The notes below the pieces were generated by a model. It was not told the DNA's origin and did not search any database. It worked only from the letters and a program-made list of their open reading frames with translations. The translations under genes were made by a program, and so were the position numbers. A stretch of DNA of 64,000 bases from Microglena sp. YARC (lineage: Eukaryota; Chlorophyta; Chlorophyceae; Chlamydomonadales; Chlamydomonadaceae), in the NCBI GenBank assembly GCA_022414725.1, contig CM039463.1, positions 27,366,003 through 27,430,002 on the forward strand, in the 5' to 3' direction. How positions within the stretch are numbered: the stretch's first letter is position 1; each line of letters starts with the position of its first letter. Shown one piece after another: positions 41,047-50,728 of this stretch.

Positions 41047-41239
41047 CTTTTGGGGGCCGCGCGTAGCAGCTTCCACCCAGCTCCATTAGCCAGTGACTGA
41101 GTCGAGCCCAAAGATTACAGCTGCATTGGAGTGATTGTCAAGCCAGCTTATATACACACTAGCTAGCTTCAGGTTTGGCCAAGGGCGGGTAAAAGAGCTG
41201 CCCAGAAGCTGCTACGCGTAGCCCCAAAAAGAATCAATG
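41047..41239. mobile_element. TIR element, CTACGCGTAGCAGCTTC family
   Basis: The left end TTTTGGGGGCCGCGCGTAGC, AGCTTCC is inverted at the right as AGAAGCTGCTACGCGTAGCC CCAAAAAG, giving a terminal repeat of about 26 bp. CAATGTTTC and CAATGTTGT lie just outside, compatible with a 9-bp duplication. Fragments are at 26325-26413, 23770 and 24085. Confidence 0.75.
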
Positions 41240-41359
41240 TTGTCTTTCTTTCCCTTACTTTTTTTCTTCGTGGGATGTGTCGCAAATTGAGCAACTCGGT
41301 GCGGCCCCAGAGCAACGCGCTGCCCCCCGAACCCCCAGAGCGCGAGCCCGGGGGGGTCG

Positions 41360-41361
41360 AG

Positions 41362-41397
<36 letters not shown>
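41360..41397. repeat. Poly(G) run
   Basis: About 37 G with no interruption, then TCCGACTAG. Such runs are often collapsed or extended in assembly. Confidence 0.9.
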
Positions 41398-41504
41398 CCG
41401 ACTAGTTTAGCCAGACCTATGCGTTGCCATTCAGCGATGAAATGGCAAAAACAAAATCGTCGCTGAATGGCAACGCGTCGCAAAAAAAAAGTAATATCAC
41501 TTAC

Positions 41505-41554
41505 TGCATCGTGCGTATCTACGGACGTCAGCTCGACTTGACGAATCTCAGCCC
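41505..41554 (-). CDS. Large gene, exon 3
   Basis: This 50-bp exon has acceptor GTCCTCCCTGCAG and donor GATGCA-GTAAGT. With the single G left from exon 2 it reads GAEIRQVELTSVDTHDA (residues 152-168). The phase-1 entry and phase-0 exit make exons 2, 3 and 4 continuous. It would be missed by simple ORF searches. Confidence 0.9.
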
Positions 41555-41599
41555 CTGCAGGGAGGACGGTCAATATCTGTATCTGTAAATCAATTTTGA

Positions 41600-41760
41600 T
41601 CAGAATGCTTTGATTTTAATTCATCATGTTACTGCCTAAGACGTCAAGTAGACGAAAGACTCGAGCCATGTAACCAATGTCAGGTTCAAAATGGCGGTCA
41701 AAAGCTGTATCTGTAAATGTATTTTAATCATAATGCTTTGATTTGAATTGATCATGTTAC
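41600..41760 (+). repeat. Dispersed GACAGCGAGCAGCC repeat, two partial copies
   Basis: ATCATGTTACTGCCTAAGAC occurs at 41622 and 41754; only the first continues to GAGCCATGTAACCAA. Confidence 0.65.
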
Positions 41761-41764
41761 TGCC

Positions 41765-42225
41765 TAAGACAGCCTTGATGCCACCGCCCACACCAATCTG
41801 CACCACCCACCACCACCACCACCACCACCACCTAGCTACCCCCCCCCCCCCCCCCCCCCTTCCCACACACACACCCCCTCACACACACATACCACACCAC
41901 CTGGCTGATTTCCCTCATGGCCCTCTACACGTTGCATCCAGCCTTGATGCCACCGCCCACACCAATCTGCACCACCCACCACCACCACCACCACCACCTA
42001 GCTACCCCCCCCCCCCCCCCTTCCCACACACACACACCCCTCACACACACATACCACACCACCTGGCTGATTTCCCTCATGGCCCTCTACACGTTGCATC
42101 CAGCCTTGATGCCACCGCCCACACCAATCTGCACCACCCACCACCACCACCACTACCACCTAGCTACACACACACACACACACTTACATGTAGACTTCAA
42201 GGCTGGAGCCATGTAACAAAGTTTG
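41765..42225. repeat. 162-170-bp tandem repeat, three units
   Basis: Units contain GCCTTGATGCCACCGCCCAC, ACCAATCTGCACCACCCACC, a C run and TGATTTCCCTCATGGCCCTC TAC. No gene is seen; 42240-42490 is GTGTGGGTTGGG-type low complexity. Confidence 0.93.
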
Positions 42226-42537
42226 AGTCCACAATGACGGTCGAAATCGGTGCGAAAGGGTGTGCACGTGTGGGATGCGGGTTTGGGGTGGGTGTGGGTT
42301 GGGTATGGATGGGGGTGTGGGTTGGGTGTGTGTTAGGTTGTGCACGAGGGTGGATGTAGGTGTGGTTTGGGTGTGCGTTAGTGTGTGTACGTGGGTGGGT
42401 GTGGGTTGGATGAGTGTTAGTGTGTGCACGTGGGTGGGTGCGGGTTGGTTGTGTGTTAGGGTTTGCACGTGGGTGTGCCTTAGGCAAGTTAGACACACCA
42501 AGTCATGTCCACACTACACAAGGAAAAAAAAACGAAG

Positions 42538-43935
42538 GTATTTGTTTCAAAATCGATCTGTTTCGAAATCGATCTGTTTCGAAATCGATCTGTTTCGAAA
42601 TCGATCTGTTTCGAAATCGATCTGTTTCGAAATCGATCTGTTTCGAAATCGATCTGTTTCGAAATCGATCTATTTCGAAATCGATCTGCTTCCAAATCGA
42701 TCTGTTTCCAAATCGATCTGTTTCCAAATCGATCTGTTTCCAAATCGATCTGTTTCCAAATCGATCTGTTTCGAAATCGATCTGTTTCGAAATCGATCTG
42801 TTTCGAAATCGATCTGTTTCGAAATCGATCTGTTTCGAAATCGATCTGTTTCGAAATCGATCTGTTTCGAAATCGATCTGTTTCGAAATCGATCTGTTTC
42901 GAAATCGATCTGTTTCGAAATCGATCTGTTTCGAAATCGATCTGTTTCGAAATCGATCTGTTTCGAAATCGATCTGTTTCGAAATCGATCTGTTTCGAAA
43001 TCGATCTGTTTCGAAATCGATCTGTTTCGAAATCGATCTGTTTCGAAATCGATCTGTTTCGAAATCGATCTGTTTCGAAAATCGATCTGTTTCGAAATCG
43101 ATCTGTTTCGAAATCGATCTGTTTCGAAATCGATCTGTTTCGAAATCGATCTGTTTCGAAATCGATCTGTTTCGAAATCGATCTGTTTCGAAATCGATCT
43201 GTTTCGAAATCGATCTGTTTCGAAATCGATCTGTTTCGAAATCGATCTGTTTCGAAATCGATCTGTTTCGAAATCGATCTGTTTCGAAATCGATCTGTTT
43301 CGAAATCGATCTGTTTCGAAATCGATCTGTTTCTCGATCTGTTTCGAAATCGATCTGTTTCGAAATCGATCTGTTTCGAAATCGATCTATTTCGAAATCG
43401 ATCTGTTTCGAAATCGATCTGTTTTCGAAAATCGATCTGTTTCGAAATCGATCTGTTTCGAAATCGATCTGTTTCGAAATCGATCTGTTTCGAAATCGAT
43501 CTGTTTCGAAATCGATCTGTTTCGAAATCGATCTGTTTCGAAATCGAATCGATCTGTTTCGAAATCGATCTGTTTCGAAATCGATCTGTTCGAAATCGAT
43601 CTGTTTCGAAATCGATCTGTTTCGAAATCGATCTGTTTCGAAATCGATCTGTTTCGAAATCGATCTGTTTCGAAATCGATCTGTTTCGAAATCGATCTGT
43701 TTCGAAATCGATCTGTTTCGAAATCGATCTGTGTCGAAATCGATCTGTGTCGAAATCGATCTGTTTCCAAATCGATCTGTTTCCAAATCGATCTGTTTCA
43801 AAATCGATATGTTTCAAAATCGATCTGTTTCAAAATCGATCTGTATCAAAATCGATCTGTTTCAAAATCGATCTGTTTCAAAATCAATCTGTTTCAAAAT
43901 CAATCTGTTTCAAAATCAATCTGTTTCAAGGGGAC
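42538..43935 (-). repeat. 16-bp satellite derived from the end of exon 2
   Basis: About 87 units of ATCGAT(C)TGTTTCGAA on the plus strand, i.e. ATCGATTTCGAAACAG on the minus strand, repeat the last 16 bases of exon 2 (ATCGATTTTGAAACAG) with one T to C change. Variants (TTCC, TTCA for TTCG) lie in blocks at 42690-42765 and 43750-43930; the units nearest exon 2 (43800-43930) keep the original TTTTGAAAC. Reading gives IDFETDRFRNRSISKQ repeats, an artefact. Confidence 0.95.
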
Positions 43936-44516
43936 TTGTATCAAAATCAGTCTCCAGCAGACGATTAACGTGGATTTAAACAAATCAGGGCACCTGTATC
44001 AAAATCAGTCTCCAGCAGACGATAAACGTGGATTTAAACAAATCAGGGCACCTGTATCAAAATCAGTCTCCAGCAGACGATAAACGTGGATTTAAACAAA
44101 TCAGGGCACCTGTATCAAAATCAGTCTCCAGCAGACGATAAACGTGGATTTAAACAAATCAGGGCACCTGTATCAAAATCAGTCTCCAGCAGACGATAAA
44201 CGTGGATTTAAACAAATCAGGGCACCTGTATCAAAATCAGTCTCCAGCAGACAATAAATGTGGATTTAAACAAATCAGGGCACCTGTATCAAAATCAGTC
44301 TCCAGCAGACGATAAACGTGGATTTAAACAAATCAGGGCACCTGTATCAAAATCAGTCTCCAGCAGACGATAAACGTGGATTTAAACAAATCAGGGCACC
44401 TGTATCAAAATCAGTCTCCAGCAGACGATAAACGTGGATTTAAACAAATCAGGGCACCTGTTTCAAAACCAGTCTCCAGCAAATGATCAACGTGCGTTAA
44501 CAAAAAAGCAGGGCAC
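43936..44516 (-). repeat. 58-bp donor-side copies of exon 2
   Basis: Ten units spaced 58 bp read on the minus strand CTGGAGACTGATTTTGATAC, AG, then GTGCCCTGATTTGTTTAAAT. They match the exon 2 end and the first bases of intron 2 (ATTTTGAAACAG-GTGCCCTG). The units are nearly identical. Confidence 0.95.
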
Positions 44517-44649
44517 CTGTTTCAAAATCGATCTCTTGCAGATGATCCACATTCTTTGAAAGGTGCTGTCTGTTTGCGGGGCGGGTTACGACCCACACAC
44601 TCTTTATTTGTCGTCCATTCGACTCTCCGGGGAATAATCCATAATGTAG
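44517..44649 (-). CDS. Large gene, exon 2
   Basis: The exon is 133 bp (44 codons plus one base), acceptor TTCACCCCTTGCAG, donor AAACAG-GTGCCC. It reads LHYGLFPGESNGRQIKSVWV, then VTRPANRQHL, ending LQEIDFET-G (residues 108-152). The weak donor GTGCCC is supported by the exact phase match to exon 3 and by its repetition in the 58-bp array. IKSVWVVTRP and LQEIDFETG are propeller-like strands. Confidence 0.92.
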
Positions 44650-44904
44650 CTGCAAGGGGTGAATGGCACAAATGGTGGTGATGTTGATGCTGTTGATGTA
44701 TGTTACAGTCCAGGGGTAGGCCAAATAGGCTAAAGGGACTTGCCCAACCGTGATAGGAAGGGCTTAAAAAGAAAAAAACATTGATGAACTGAACCCCAAA
44801 CAATCGTTTTACCGACAGGGGCCCTGAGTTCGTGCAACAGTGATGCTGCTGAAGGTAATGAGGAGGAGGACGAGTCATATGCAGGTCGACCTATGAGAAG
44901 GTTA

Positions 44905-45107
44905 TGATAACGCCTGGTGGGGTGTGGTATTAAGGGAGCCTGTCGTACACGGGTGGGGAGCGGTCTCCTACCTCAACTGGACAAGCTACCATTGCGGTTG
45001 ACAACGACCTGCAACGCCAAGAGCGACCGGAGGGGGAGAACCCCCGACTCTTTATCCTCAAGCGATTTGGTCTACCACTAGACAATTGTTTATCACTGAA
45101 AGGGGCT
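44905..45107 (-). mobile_element. tRNA-derived SINE with 16-bp target duplication
   Basis: ACCTATGAGAAGGTTA is repeated exactly at 44889-44904 and 45108-45123. The 203-bp body matches the other copies; the B-box region has a short deletion (GGGGGAGAACCCCC on the plus strand). Confidence 0.93.
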
Positions 45108-45123
45108 ACCTATGAGAAGGTTA

Positions 45124-45493
45124 CCAACGCAGGGGTCATGCCCATACATGCACCCATACACCCACATACACATTCACACGTACACATATACCCACATACT
45201 CACCCACATGCCCATTCACACAAACATACCCACATACTCGCCCACGTACCCATCCACCCATACATAAACCCACCTACGAGAAGGTTACCAATGCAGGGGT
45301 CACCTTCTTCCCTAACCTGCCCATCACTCCATCACTCCCTCTTCCCTAACCTGCCCATCACTCCATCACTCCCTCTTCCCTAACCTGCCCACCACTCCAT
45401 CACTAACCTGCCCATCAATCCATCACAATACTGAACCATTTAAAAACCATTCAATACATATTATCATATAAACAGATAAAAACATTTTAAAAC

Positions 45494-45528
<35 letters not shown>

Positions 45529-45655
45529 CATATATAAAGATAATTAAACAAAATACATCCCTCCACATGCATGTGGCGCTGGTGGTGGGGTCAAGGCTGA
45601 TGGTAATGAGGAGGAGGAGGAGGAGGAGGAGGAGGAGGAGGAGGAGGAGTCAAAT
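45124..45655. repeat. Simple and short tandem repeats of intron 1
   Basis: CACATACCCACATACTCACC-type sequence (45140-45270), a CCTAACCTGCCCATCACTCC array of about 40 bp (45313-45425), an AT run (45497-45525) and a (GGA)n tract (45608-45650). Confidence 0.85.
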
Positions 45656-45865
45656 GCAGCGTCGTAAGCGAAGCAGAAAATTGGCGGAGTGTGTTGGCAA
45701 CAGGACGAAAGGTGGCAACGATGGAGCTGACCGAAGCCAGTTAGTTATGAGACAGTTGGCTGACGTGTCAGGCTTCAATTTTGGAGTCGGTCGGACGCAC
45801 AGACGGACAAATGGGTAACCCTGGGGGCTTCCATCCCCAGAAGGGGGGGCTGCGCCAAAAAGGAA
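45655..45865 (+). repeat. Second copy of the 9540-9760 dispersed repeat
   Basis: It shares GGTGGCAACGATGG, GACCGAAGCCAGTTAGTTAT, GACAGTTGGCTGACGTGTCA and the CCCTGGGGGC...CCCCAGAAGGGG block. The following 45865-46330 shows no feature beyond a GGTCGGGCAAGTC...GGTTGGGCAAGTC pair. Confidence 0.75.
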
Positions 45866-46335
45866 GAGGGTAGAAGGAGTTGTAATAGGAATAGCATGAT
45901 GATTATATTATAATCGTAGGATTAAATTATCACTGTATCACACACTCAGGGCCTCCGTCGGTAAGACGATTGTTTTGGGCTTAGTTCATCAGTGTTTTTT
46001 TGTTTTTGACCTTGAGTCACGGTCGGGCAAGTCCCTTCAGCCTAACTGGCCTACCCCTGGACTGCAACAACGTACATGGGCCTGCTTTGATGCTAACTGA
46101 CCTGTTTTTTACCCTCCTGATATCACGGTTGGGCAAGTCGATTGATTTTAGTAAACTATGGTCTCCCCTCCTACTCTGATGATGACACAAATATGTGAAG
46201 AAACATGTTACTATTGAAGTACAGTAGTTTCCCCTAAACCACCACTACTATGTATTGGTAATTCGCTGATAATTTACTCGTTCTCTACTGTACTCCACAT
46301 GTACTCCACTAGTGGTCAACTAGTAGTCCTACTGA

Positions 46336-46845
46336 GTCTACTAGCACTACATTTCAATGTGTCGGTGTGTGCCAGGACTGGTAGCCTAACCTTTATAGGG
46401 GTTGGCTATGTTATATAATACTAGCAGTACACTACATTTCAATGTGTCGGTGTGTGCCAGGACTGGTAGCCTAACATTTATAGGGGATGGCTATGTTATA
46501 TAATACTAGCAGTACACTACATTTCAATGTGTCGGTGTGTGCCAGGACTGGTAGCCTAACCTTTATAGGGGTTGTCTATGTTATATGATACTAGCAGTAC
46601 ACTACATTTCAATGTGTCGGTGTGTGCCAGGACTGGTAGCCTAACCTTTATAGGGGTTGGCTATGTTATATAATACTAGCAGTACACTACATTTCAATGT
46701 GTCGGTGTGTGCCAGGACTGGTAGCCTAACCTTTATAGGGGTTGGCTATGTTATATAATACTAGCAGTACACTACATTTCAATGTGTCGGTGTGTGCCAG
46801 GACTGGTAGCCTAACATTTATAGGGGTTGGCTATGTTATATAATA
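46336..46845. repeat. 85-bp minisatellite containing a MITE end
   Basis: Five full units (CTAGCAGTAC at 46421, 46506, 46591, 46676, 46761, exactly 85 bp apart) plus a partial one carry CATTTCAATGTGTCGGTGTG and TAGGGG(T/A)TGGCTATGTTATA. The latter is the first 25 bases of the MITE that begins at 46822. Confidence 0.93.
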
Positions 46846-47004
46846 TTAGTGAATAAATATTATTATACAATATTATATAATATTAGTCTGACGAGCCATC
46901 TCGCCAGAATTTAGAATTTATTTGAACAACTAATATTTTTGTGACACTACAATAATATTAGTAAATATTAATTTTTTGACAACTAATATTAGTTGCCGTT
47001 CCCT
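46822..47004. mobile_element. MITE, AGGG(G/A)ACGGC family
   Basis: It runs from AGGGGTTGGCTATG to GTTGCCGTTCCCT. AACATTTA occurs at 46813-46820 and 47006-47013, one base outside each end. Its left end has been taken into the 85-bp array. Confidence 0.88.
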
Positions 47005-47044
47005 GAACATTTACAAACTATTGAAAATCCCTGGGCACATAGTT

Positions 47045-47134
47045 AGGGATCGGCAAATCATATGATACTGACCAAAGGCCAGTATGATATCATATGATGA
47101 CATGATTTCATACGATGCCATGTTACCGTTCCCT
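47045..47134. mobile_element. CATATGAT MITE, 90 bp
   Basis: Ends AGGGATCGGCAAATC and GTTACCGTTCCCT are inverted copies. Flanks CACATAGTT (47036-47044) and CATATAGTC (47135-47143) agree at 7 of 9. Confidence 0.85.
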
Positions 47135-47159
47135 CATATAGTCAAGCACCCAGGTATAG

Positions 47160-47395
47160 TATTCATTGGCAGGAACATGCATATGCATGGGCATGTGTGC
47201 ATGTGCTTGGGCGTCGGGGCATGGGGGCATGGATGAGCGGGCATATGCATGGGCATGGGCATGTTGGCACGGGCTTGGGCGTGGGGGCATGGAGGCATGG
47301 GTGAGCAGGCATATGCATGGGTGTGGGGGGCCCATGCATGAGCATATGCTTGATGGCATGTGGACATGGGAATGTGGGGTGTGGGGATATGTATA
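47160..47395. repeat. GGGCATG minisatellite-like tract
   Basis: Irregular repeats of GCATGGGCATG and GGGGGCATGG in the 5' part of intron 1. Confidence 0.85.
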
Positions 47396-47403
47396 GCACT
47401 CAC

Positions 47404-47724
47404 CACACCACCCTCATGGATGACCCTATACTCCTGTGTGGCAGGCACGTAGTATAGCAGCCTATTGGCGGAGCCCATGACCAAGCCAAATGGCTTGGCT
47501 TCTTTGCTCTTGAGTTGGCTCTTTGTTTGGCTTTTTAGAAGCATGGTATCTAGTCCGGCCAGCTGGCGTCCTCTTGCTGAGAGTTCCCTATGGCTGGTGT
47601 CAAGCACATCTGCTGTATGATCTAATCCAGCAACGGATCTGCCGACCCCAGCTCTCGCGTCACACTTCAGCCCGGCATGCGCAGCAGCCAAGACCACGAG
47701 CGCCAGGAAGGCAGGAACGTGCAT
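47404..47724 (-). CDS. Large gene, exon 1 with signal peptide
   Basis: The exon is 321 bp (107 codons). The ATG at 47724 opens MHVPAFLALVVLAAAHAGLK, a typical signal peptide with a short hydrophobic core and small residues before a likely cleavage near Ala17-Gly18 to Ala23. A low-complexity linker follows, then KPFGLVMGSANRLLYYVPAT and EYRVIHEGGV, the first propeller strands. The donor is GTG-GTGAGT, phase 0, and joins exon 2 in frame. An ATTGG (CCAAT in reverse) lies about 56 bp upstream of the ATG; no TATA box is evident. Confidence 0.9.
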
Positions 47725-48034
47725 GAAGCGGAGCTTGCCTTTACAGAACGCAAGCGATTTTTCACATAACGCCAGCCAATTCTAGACAACGATATCTCGG
47801 CGGCCAAGGAGGGGATGCGGAAGCTAGGAGGCGAGGCAGTAAGGGAAGGCTAGCCTATCTAAAGGGTGCTAGCCTATCTTTCAATTCGAGCGCAGAAGGG
47901 AAAAGTATGACTGGTTGGAGTGCTCCGTTTTTTTTACTGTTTCGCAAGTTCAACTCAACTCCAGGAGCCAGGCTACACCGGTATAATACTTCAATACTTC
48001 AAAGAAAACGTGTTTCGTGTTTGAAAAAAACGTT

Positions 48035-48115
48035 GAACGTTGGGGTTGGGGTTGGGGGGGTGGGGGGATAGGGGGTTGGCGGCGGGGGATGGGGGGGGGG
48101 GGGGGGGGGGCTGCG
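48035..48115. repeat. G-rich tract
   Basis: GGTTGGGG-type sequence with a run of about 20 G. The stretch 47725-48320 otherwise shows nothing recognisable. Confidence 0.85.
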
Positions 48116-48322
48116 TCAAGTAATCCCAGACATTACTTTTTTAGACATTGTCGTCAACAGGTAGTTGAGATTATCATAACCGACGCCACGCTGTGTGCCG
48201 ACTCGCCATGCTGTGCGTACGAAGTTGCTCACGAAACCACTCACAAGCTCTCACAAAAGCGGCTTTCTCTATCTGTTATTTTTTGTGCATACCATGGCTT
48301 TTTGCCCGCTAGCTCTCTATGA

Positions 48323-48622
48323 AGCACTTATAGCAGTCCAAGCTTCGCACTTGAACTTGGCAACCGGAGATGTCTCGACCACGAGGTTGTTGCCCACACC
48401 GAATTTCATCTCGGTTTGGGCAGTCTCAGTGTAGCCCCGTATGTTGTGGCGCAAGGAGCTACTATCCCTGCAGACGCAGCATTTGTCGATAAGTACCTTT
48501 TGAAGGCGACAGGCACTGCTTTCGGCTTTGACGCCCAACACATCCTGATGGCAATGGCACCCTTCCCCAAGGGTCACTTACTCACTTCCTCTCCTCTTTC
48601 AGTAAACCAAAATAACCAGCAG
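48323..48622 (+). CDS. Candidate exon, unidentified protein
   Basis: The frame is open from just after a TGA (48320) to a CAG-GTAAGA donor at 48622. It includes HEVVAHTEFHLGLGSLSVAP, YVVAQGATIPADAAFVDKYL and GFDAQHILMAMAPFPKG. The 5' limit is unknown; AG dinucleotides at about 48334 could be acceptors. The opposite strand is also open (TEMKFGVGNNLVVETSPVAK), so the strand is not certain. With the exon at 49392 it would join in phase 0. Not recognised. Confidence 0.45.
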
Positions 48623-49391
48623 GTAAGATCTGACTCTATATGCACGACAATATGCAAGTCAGTGTGTGTGAGTGTGTGTGTGTGTTGGTACGTGAGTGTT
48701 TGTGTGTGTGTGTGGGGGGGGGGGGGGGGGGGAGGGGGGGGGCTCATGAGGGCAACATGTTGGGCACCTAAATTTGTGTGTGGTGGTGCAGAGCGGGTGT
48801 TAAGTAGTTGCTTCTCATGTTCTACCCGACCACCCCCCTCACACAAATGGACCAGCAAACCACATCCCACCTGTATGACAAGGGCCCCACCCCTCAAACA
48901 CATGCCTACACACACAAACACACCCCACACATGCCTACACCCTACACATGCACTCAGTAACCTACTCTATGCACAACATGATGAATGCTCATGGGCCAAG
49001 AAAGTACCCCACCCATCACACTCATGCCTACACACACAAACACAAGTCACACATGCCTACACACACACATGCCTACACCCCACACATGCACTCACCCACC
49101 TGCTCTATGTACAACATGACAAATGATCATGGGCTAGGAAAGTACCCCACCCCTCACACACATACCTAAACACACACACGTCACACATGCATCCACACAC
49201 AAAAACACACCCCTCATATGCACTCACCCACCAGCTATATACCCAACATGATGTATGCTCACGGACTAGGAAATTACCCCACATGCCTACACACACACAC
49301 AAACACAAGCTACACATGCCTACACACACATGCTTACACACAAACACACGTCACACTTGCCTCTATCTGGGAAGATCCTCTCTCATACAAG
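48623..49391. repeat. Intron-like: GT-rich tract and ACACATGCCTAC minisatellite
   Basis: A GTGTGTG/G-run tract at 48660-48740 is followed by about four units of 120-130 bp containing AACATGA(T/C)(G/A)(A/T)ATG, TCATGGGC(C/T)A(G/A)GAAAGTAC and CACACATGCCTACACAC. Confidence 0.85.
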
Positions 49392-49676
49392 AACACACTT
49401 TTACACACTTATGAAGGTTTGAGTGCCAATGGCTGGGGTGAGCCTATCAAGGAATGGCTTAAGGTCCCTCAGTTTTACGAGTTCACAGCGAGCCGTTCGT
49501 ATGCCAAGGGCGACAAAGTCCACGCAGAGCAGCATGGTCCTACAAATTTGCATGCGGCAAGTGAGATGTTGGCTGCCAAAATGCTGGCATCCTGTTGCAA
49601 CACCGGGACACAAAAGGTCTACATGTCTACACTTCAAGTACCCGAATGCTGGTATATCATACGTACTGAGGTCTAA
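49392..49676 (+). CDS. Candidate terminal exon, unidentified protein
   Basis: After a pyrimidine-rich stretch and CATACAAG, the frame reads NTLLHTYEGLSANGWGEPIK, then KVPQFYEFTASRSYAKGDKV, and ends IIRTEV with a TAA at 49674. The composition is that of a normal globular protein. The stop is immediately followed by GTAGGA, so a longer splice form is possible. Family not recognised. Confidence 0.5.
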   Translation, partial: NTLLHTYEGLSANGWGEPIKEWLKVPQFYEFTASRSYAKGDKVHAEQHGPTNLHAASEMLAAKMLASCCNTGTQKVYMSTLQVPECWYIIRTEV

Positions 49677-49975
49677 GGTAGGACACATCAGACTCATGTG
49701 GGGGGGATGGGACTTTCAGTGACATTCAACATTTTCAAATACCTACTCATCCATACTACTTTCATCTACATAGGCCAAAAATAGTTTCCCAGCTCTATGT
49801 AGCCCCCCCCCCCCCCCCATCATGCCCGCATTCGCACCAACTATGCGTACTTAGGACCTGGGTAGGACCCATCAGACTCATTTGGGGGGGGGATGAAACT
49901 TTCATTGCCATTCAACATTTTCAAATACCTACTTATCCATACCACTTTCATCCACATTGGCAAAAATTAGTATGT
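49677..49975. repeat. Direct repeat of about 181 bp, two units
   Basis: (G)GTAGGAC(A/C)CATCAGACTCAT, CATTCAACATTTTCAAATAC and CATCCA(T/C)A(T/C) occur at 49678-49780 and 49862-49965. The unit begins with the exon end CGTACT(G/T)AGG and a GTAGGA donor-like site, so it may be a junction copy of the exon before it. Confidence 0.85.
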
Positions 49976-50022
49976 GTTTTGTTATATATGAAACAGTTTG
50001 TTTCCCTCTCTACATTTGACAG

Positions 50023-50149
50023 CCTCTACTATTGCCATGCCATGTACTTATGTAGGCCAAAGACTGACCAACAGATGCTGGCTCTAGCGCAGCGTGAAGC
50101 ACAATACCAAGAGAGCCTGCTGTGGACATGCCACAACCAGGACATGTAG
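50023..50149 (+). CDS. Candidate exon, unidentified
   Basis: After CTACATTTGACAG the frame LYYCHAMYLCRPKTDQQMLA continues to LLWTCHNQDM and a TAG at 50147. It could belong to the gene of the two exons before it, through a junction I cannot define. Confidence 0.35.
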
Positions 50150-50382
50150 CAGGTGGAACTTCCATGTATGCAAAAAGTGTGACTAAAGAGTGGAGACTCT
50201 GTCATATGTGGCACCCTAACATGCCGTTTGAAGCTGGGTAAGGAAGTGCACTGCGGTTATTGTTTGTTCACTGCCCGCAAAAAGTTGTTGCACAGCTAAG
50301 GGTCACAACAATCATCCATCTAATCCGGAGCATCAGCCTATGTCTCAGCCTGAGCAACAACTTCTATCTTTGCCCCAGGCCC

Positions 50383-50728
50383 AGCTTCAGGCTCAGTTCC
50401 GGTCATAGCCTCATCAGCTCCAGGCTATGCCTCAGCAGGCTCAGCGGTAGGCTCAGTCCTGAACGCAGCCTCATATGTTCCAGGCTATGCTTCAGCAGGC
50501 TCGGCTTCAGGCGCAGTCATGGTCACAGCCTCATCATATCGAGGCTATGATTCAGCAGGCTCAGCTTCAGGCTTTGTCCGGGTAACAGCCTCATCACCTC
50601 CAGGCTATGACTCAGCAGGCTCTGCTTCAGGCTCTGTCATGGTCACAGCCTCATCAGATCCAGGCTATGAATCAGCAGGCATAGCTTCAGGCTCTGTCCC
50701 GGTCACAGCCTCATCAGCACCATTAAGG
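50383..50728 (+). CDS. Candidate exon with six 20-residue Ser/Gly/Ala repeats
   Basis: CTTCTATCTTTGCCCCAG is a good acceptor and ATTAAG-GTAAGG a good donor. Between them a frame of about 115 codons repeats GYDSAGSASGSVMVTASSDP with substitutions. The 60-bp period is kept in frame through six units without a stop, unlike intronic arrays. The product would be a low-complexity, possibly extracellular segment. A non-coding minisatellite is the alternative. Confidence 0.45.

Larger units (their letters stand above)
10481..47724 (-). other. Gene span: secreted beta-propeller / hydroxylase-like protein
   Basis: This 37-kb gene has at least 13 exons. The first nine join in one frame to 447 codons with GT-AG introns at every boundary. 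Residues 1-20 are a signal peptide (MHVPAFLALVVLAAAHAG), so the product probably enters the secretory pathway. Residues about 84-345 hold propeller-like strands: LLYYVPATQEYRVIHEG, IGNHVYITDCYNGSVLEL, ADELWGILHNNG, GRMAHGLVKWRGDFIILSS, IKGLAVVDDVAYF. The last exons carry PHSSDVHRIVIPL and FAFELNDYVTHGF...LLIIDVFP, which resemble the core of aspartyl/asparaginyl hydroxylase-type (Fe(II)/2-oxoglutarate) domains. Algal genomes encode proteins with this propeller-plus-hydroxylase layout as I recall it; the assignment is an inference. An exon or exons between 26.5 and 19.9 kb are unresolved. Introns are packed with copies of the exon junctions. Confidence 0.75.

Noticed and set aside
42260..44083. 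A 607-codon frame with IDLFRNRSVSKSICFE repeats as a protein
   Set aside because: It is the 16-bp satellite read in frame; the opposite strand is just as open and its origin from the end of exon 2 is clear.
47136..47165. An exon reading PANEYYTWVLDYM on the minus strand
   Set aside because: It resembles the YVPATQEYRVIHE part of exon 1 only weakly, lacks an acceptor AG nearby and is not needed for the exon 1 to exon 2 join.
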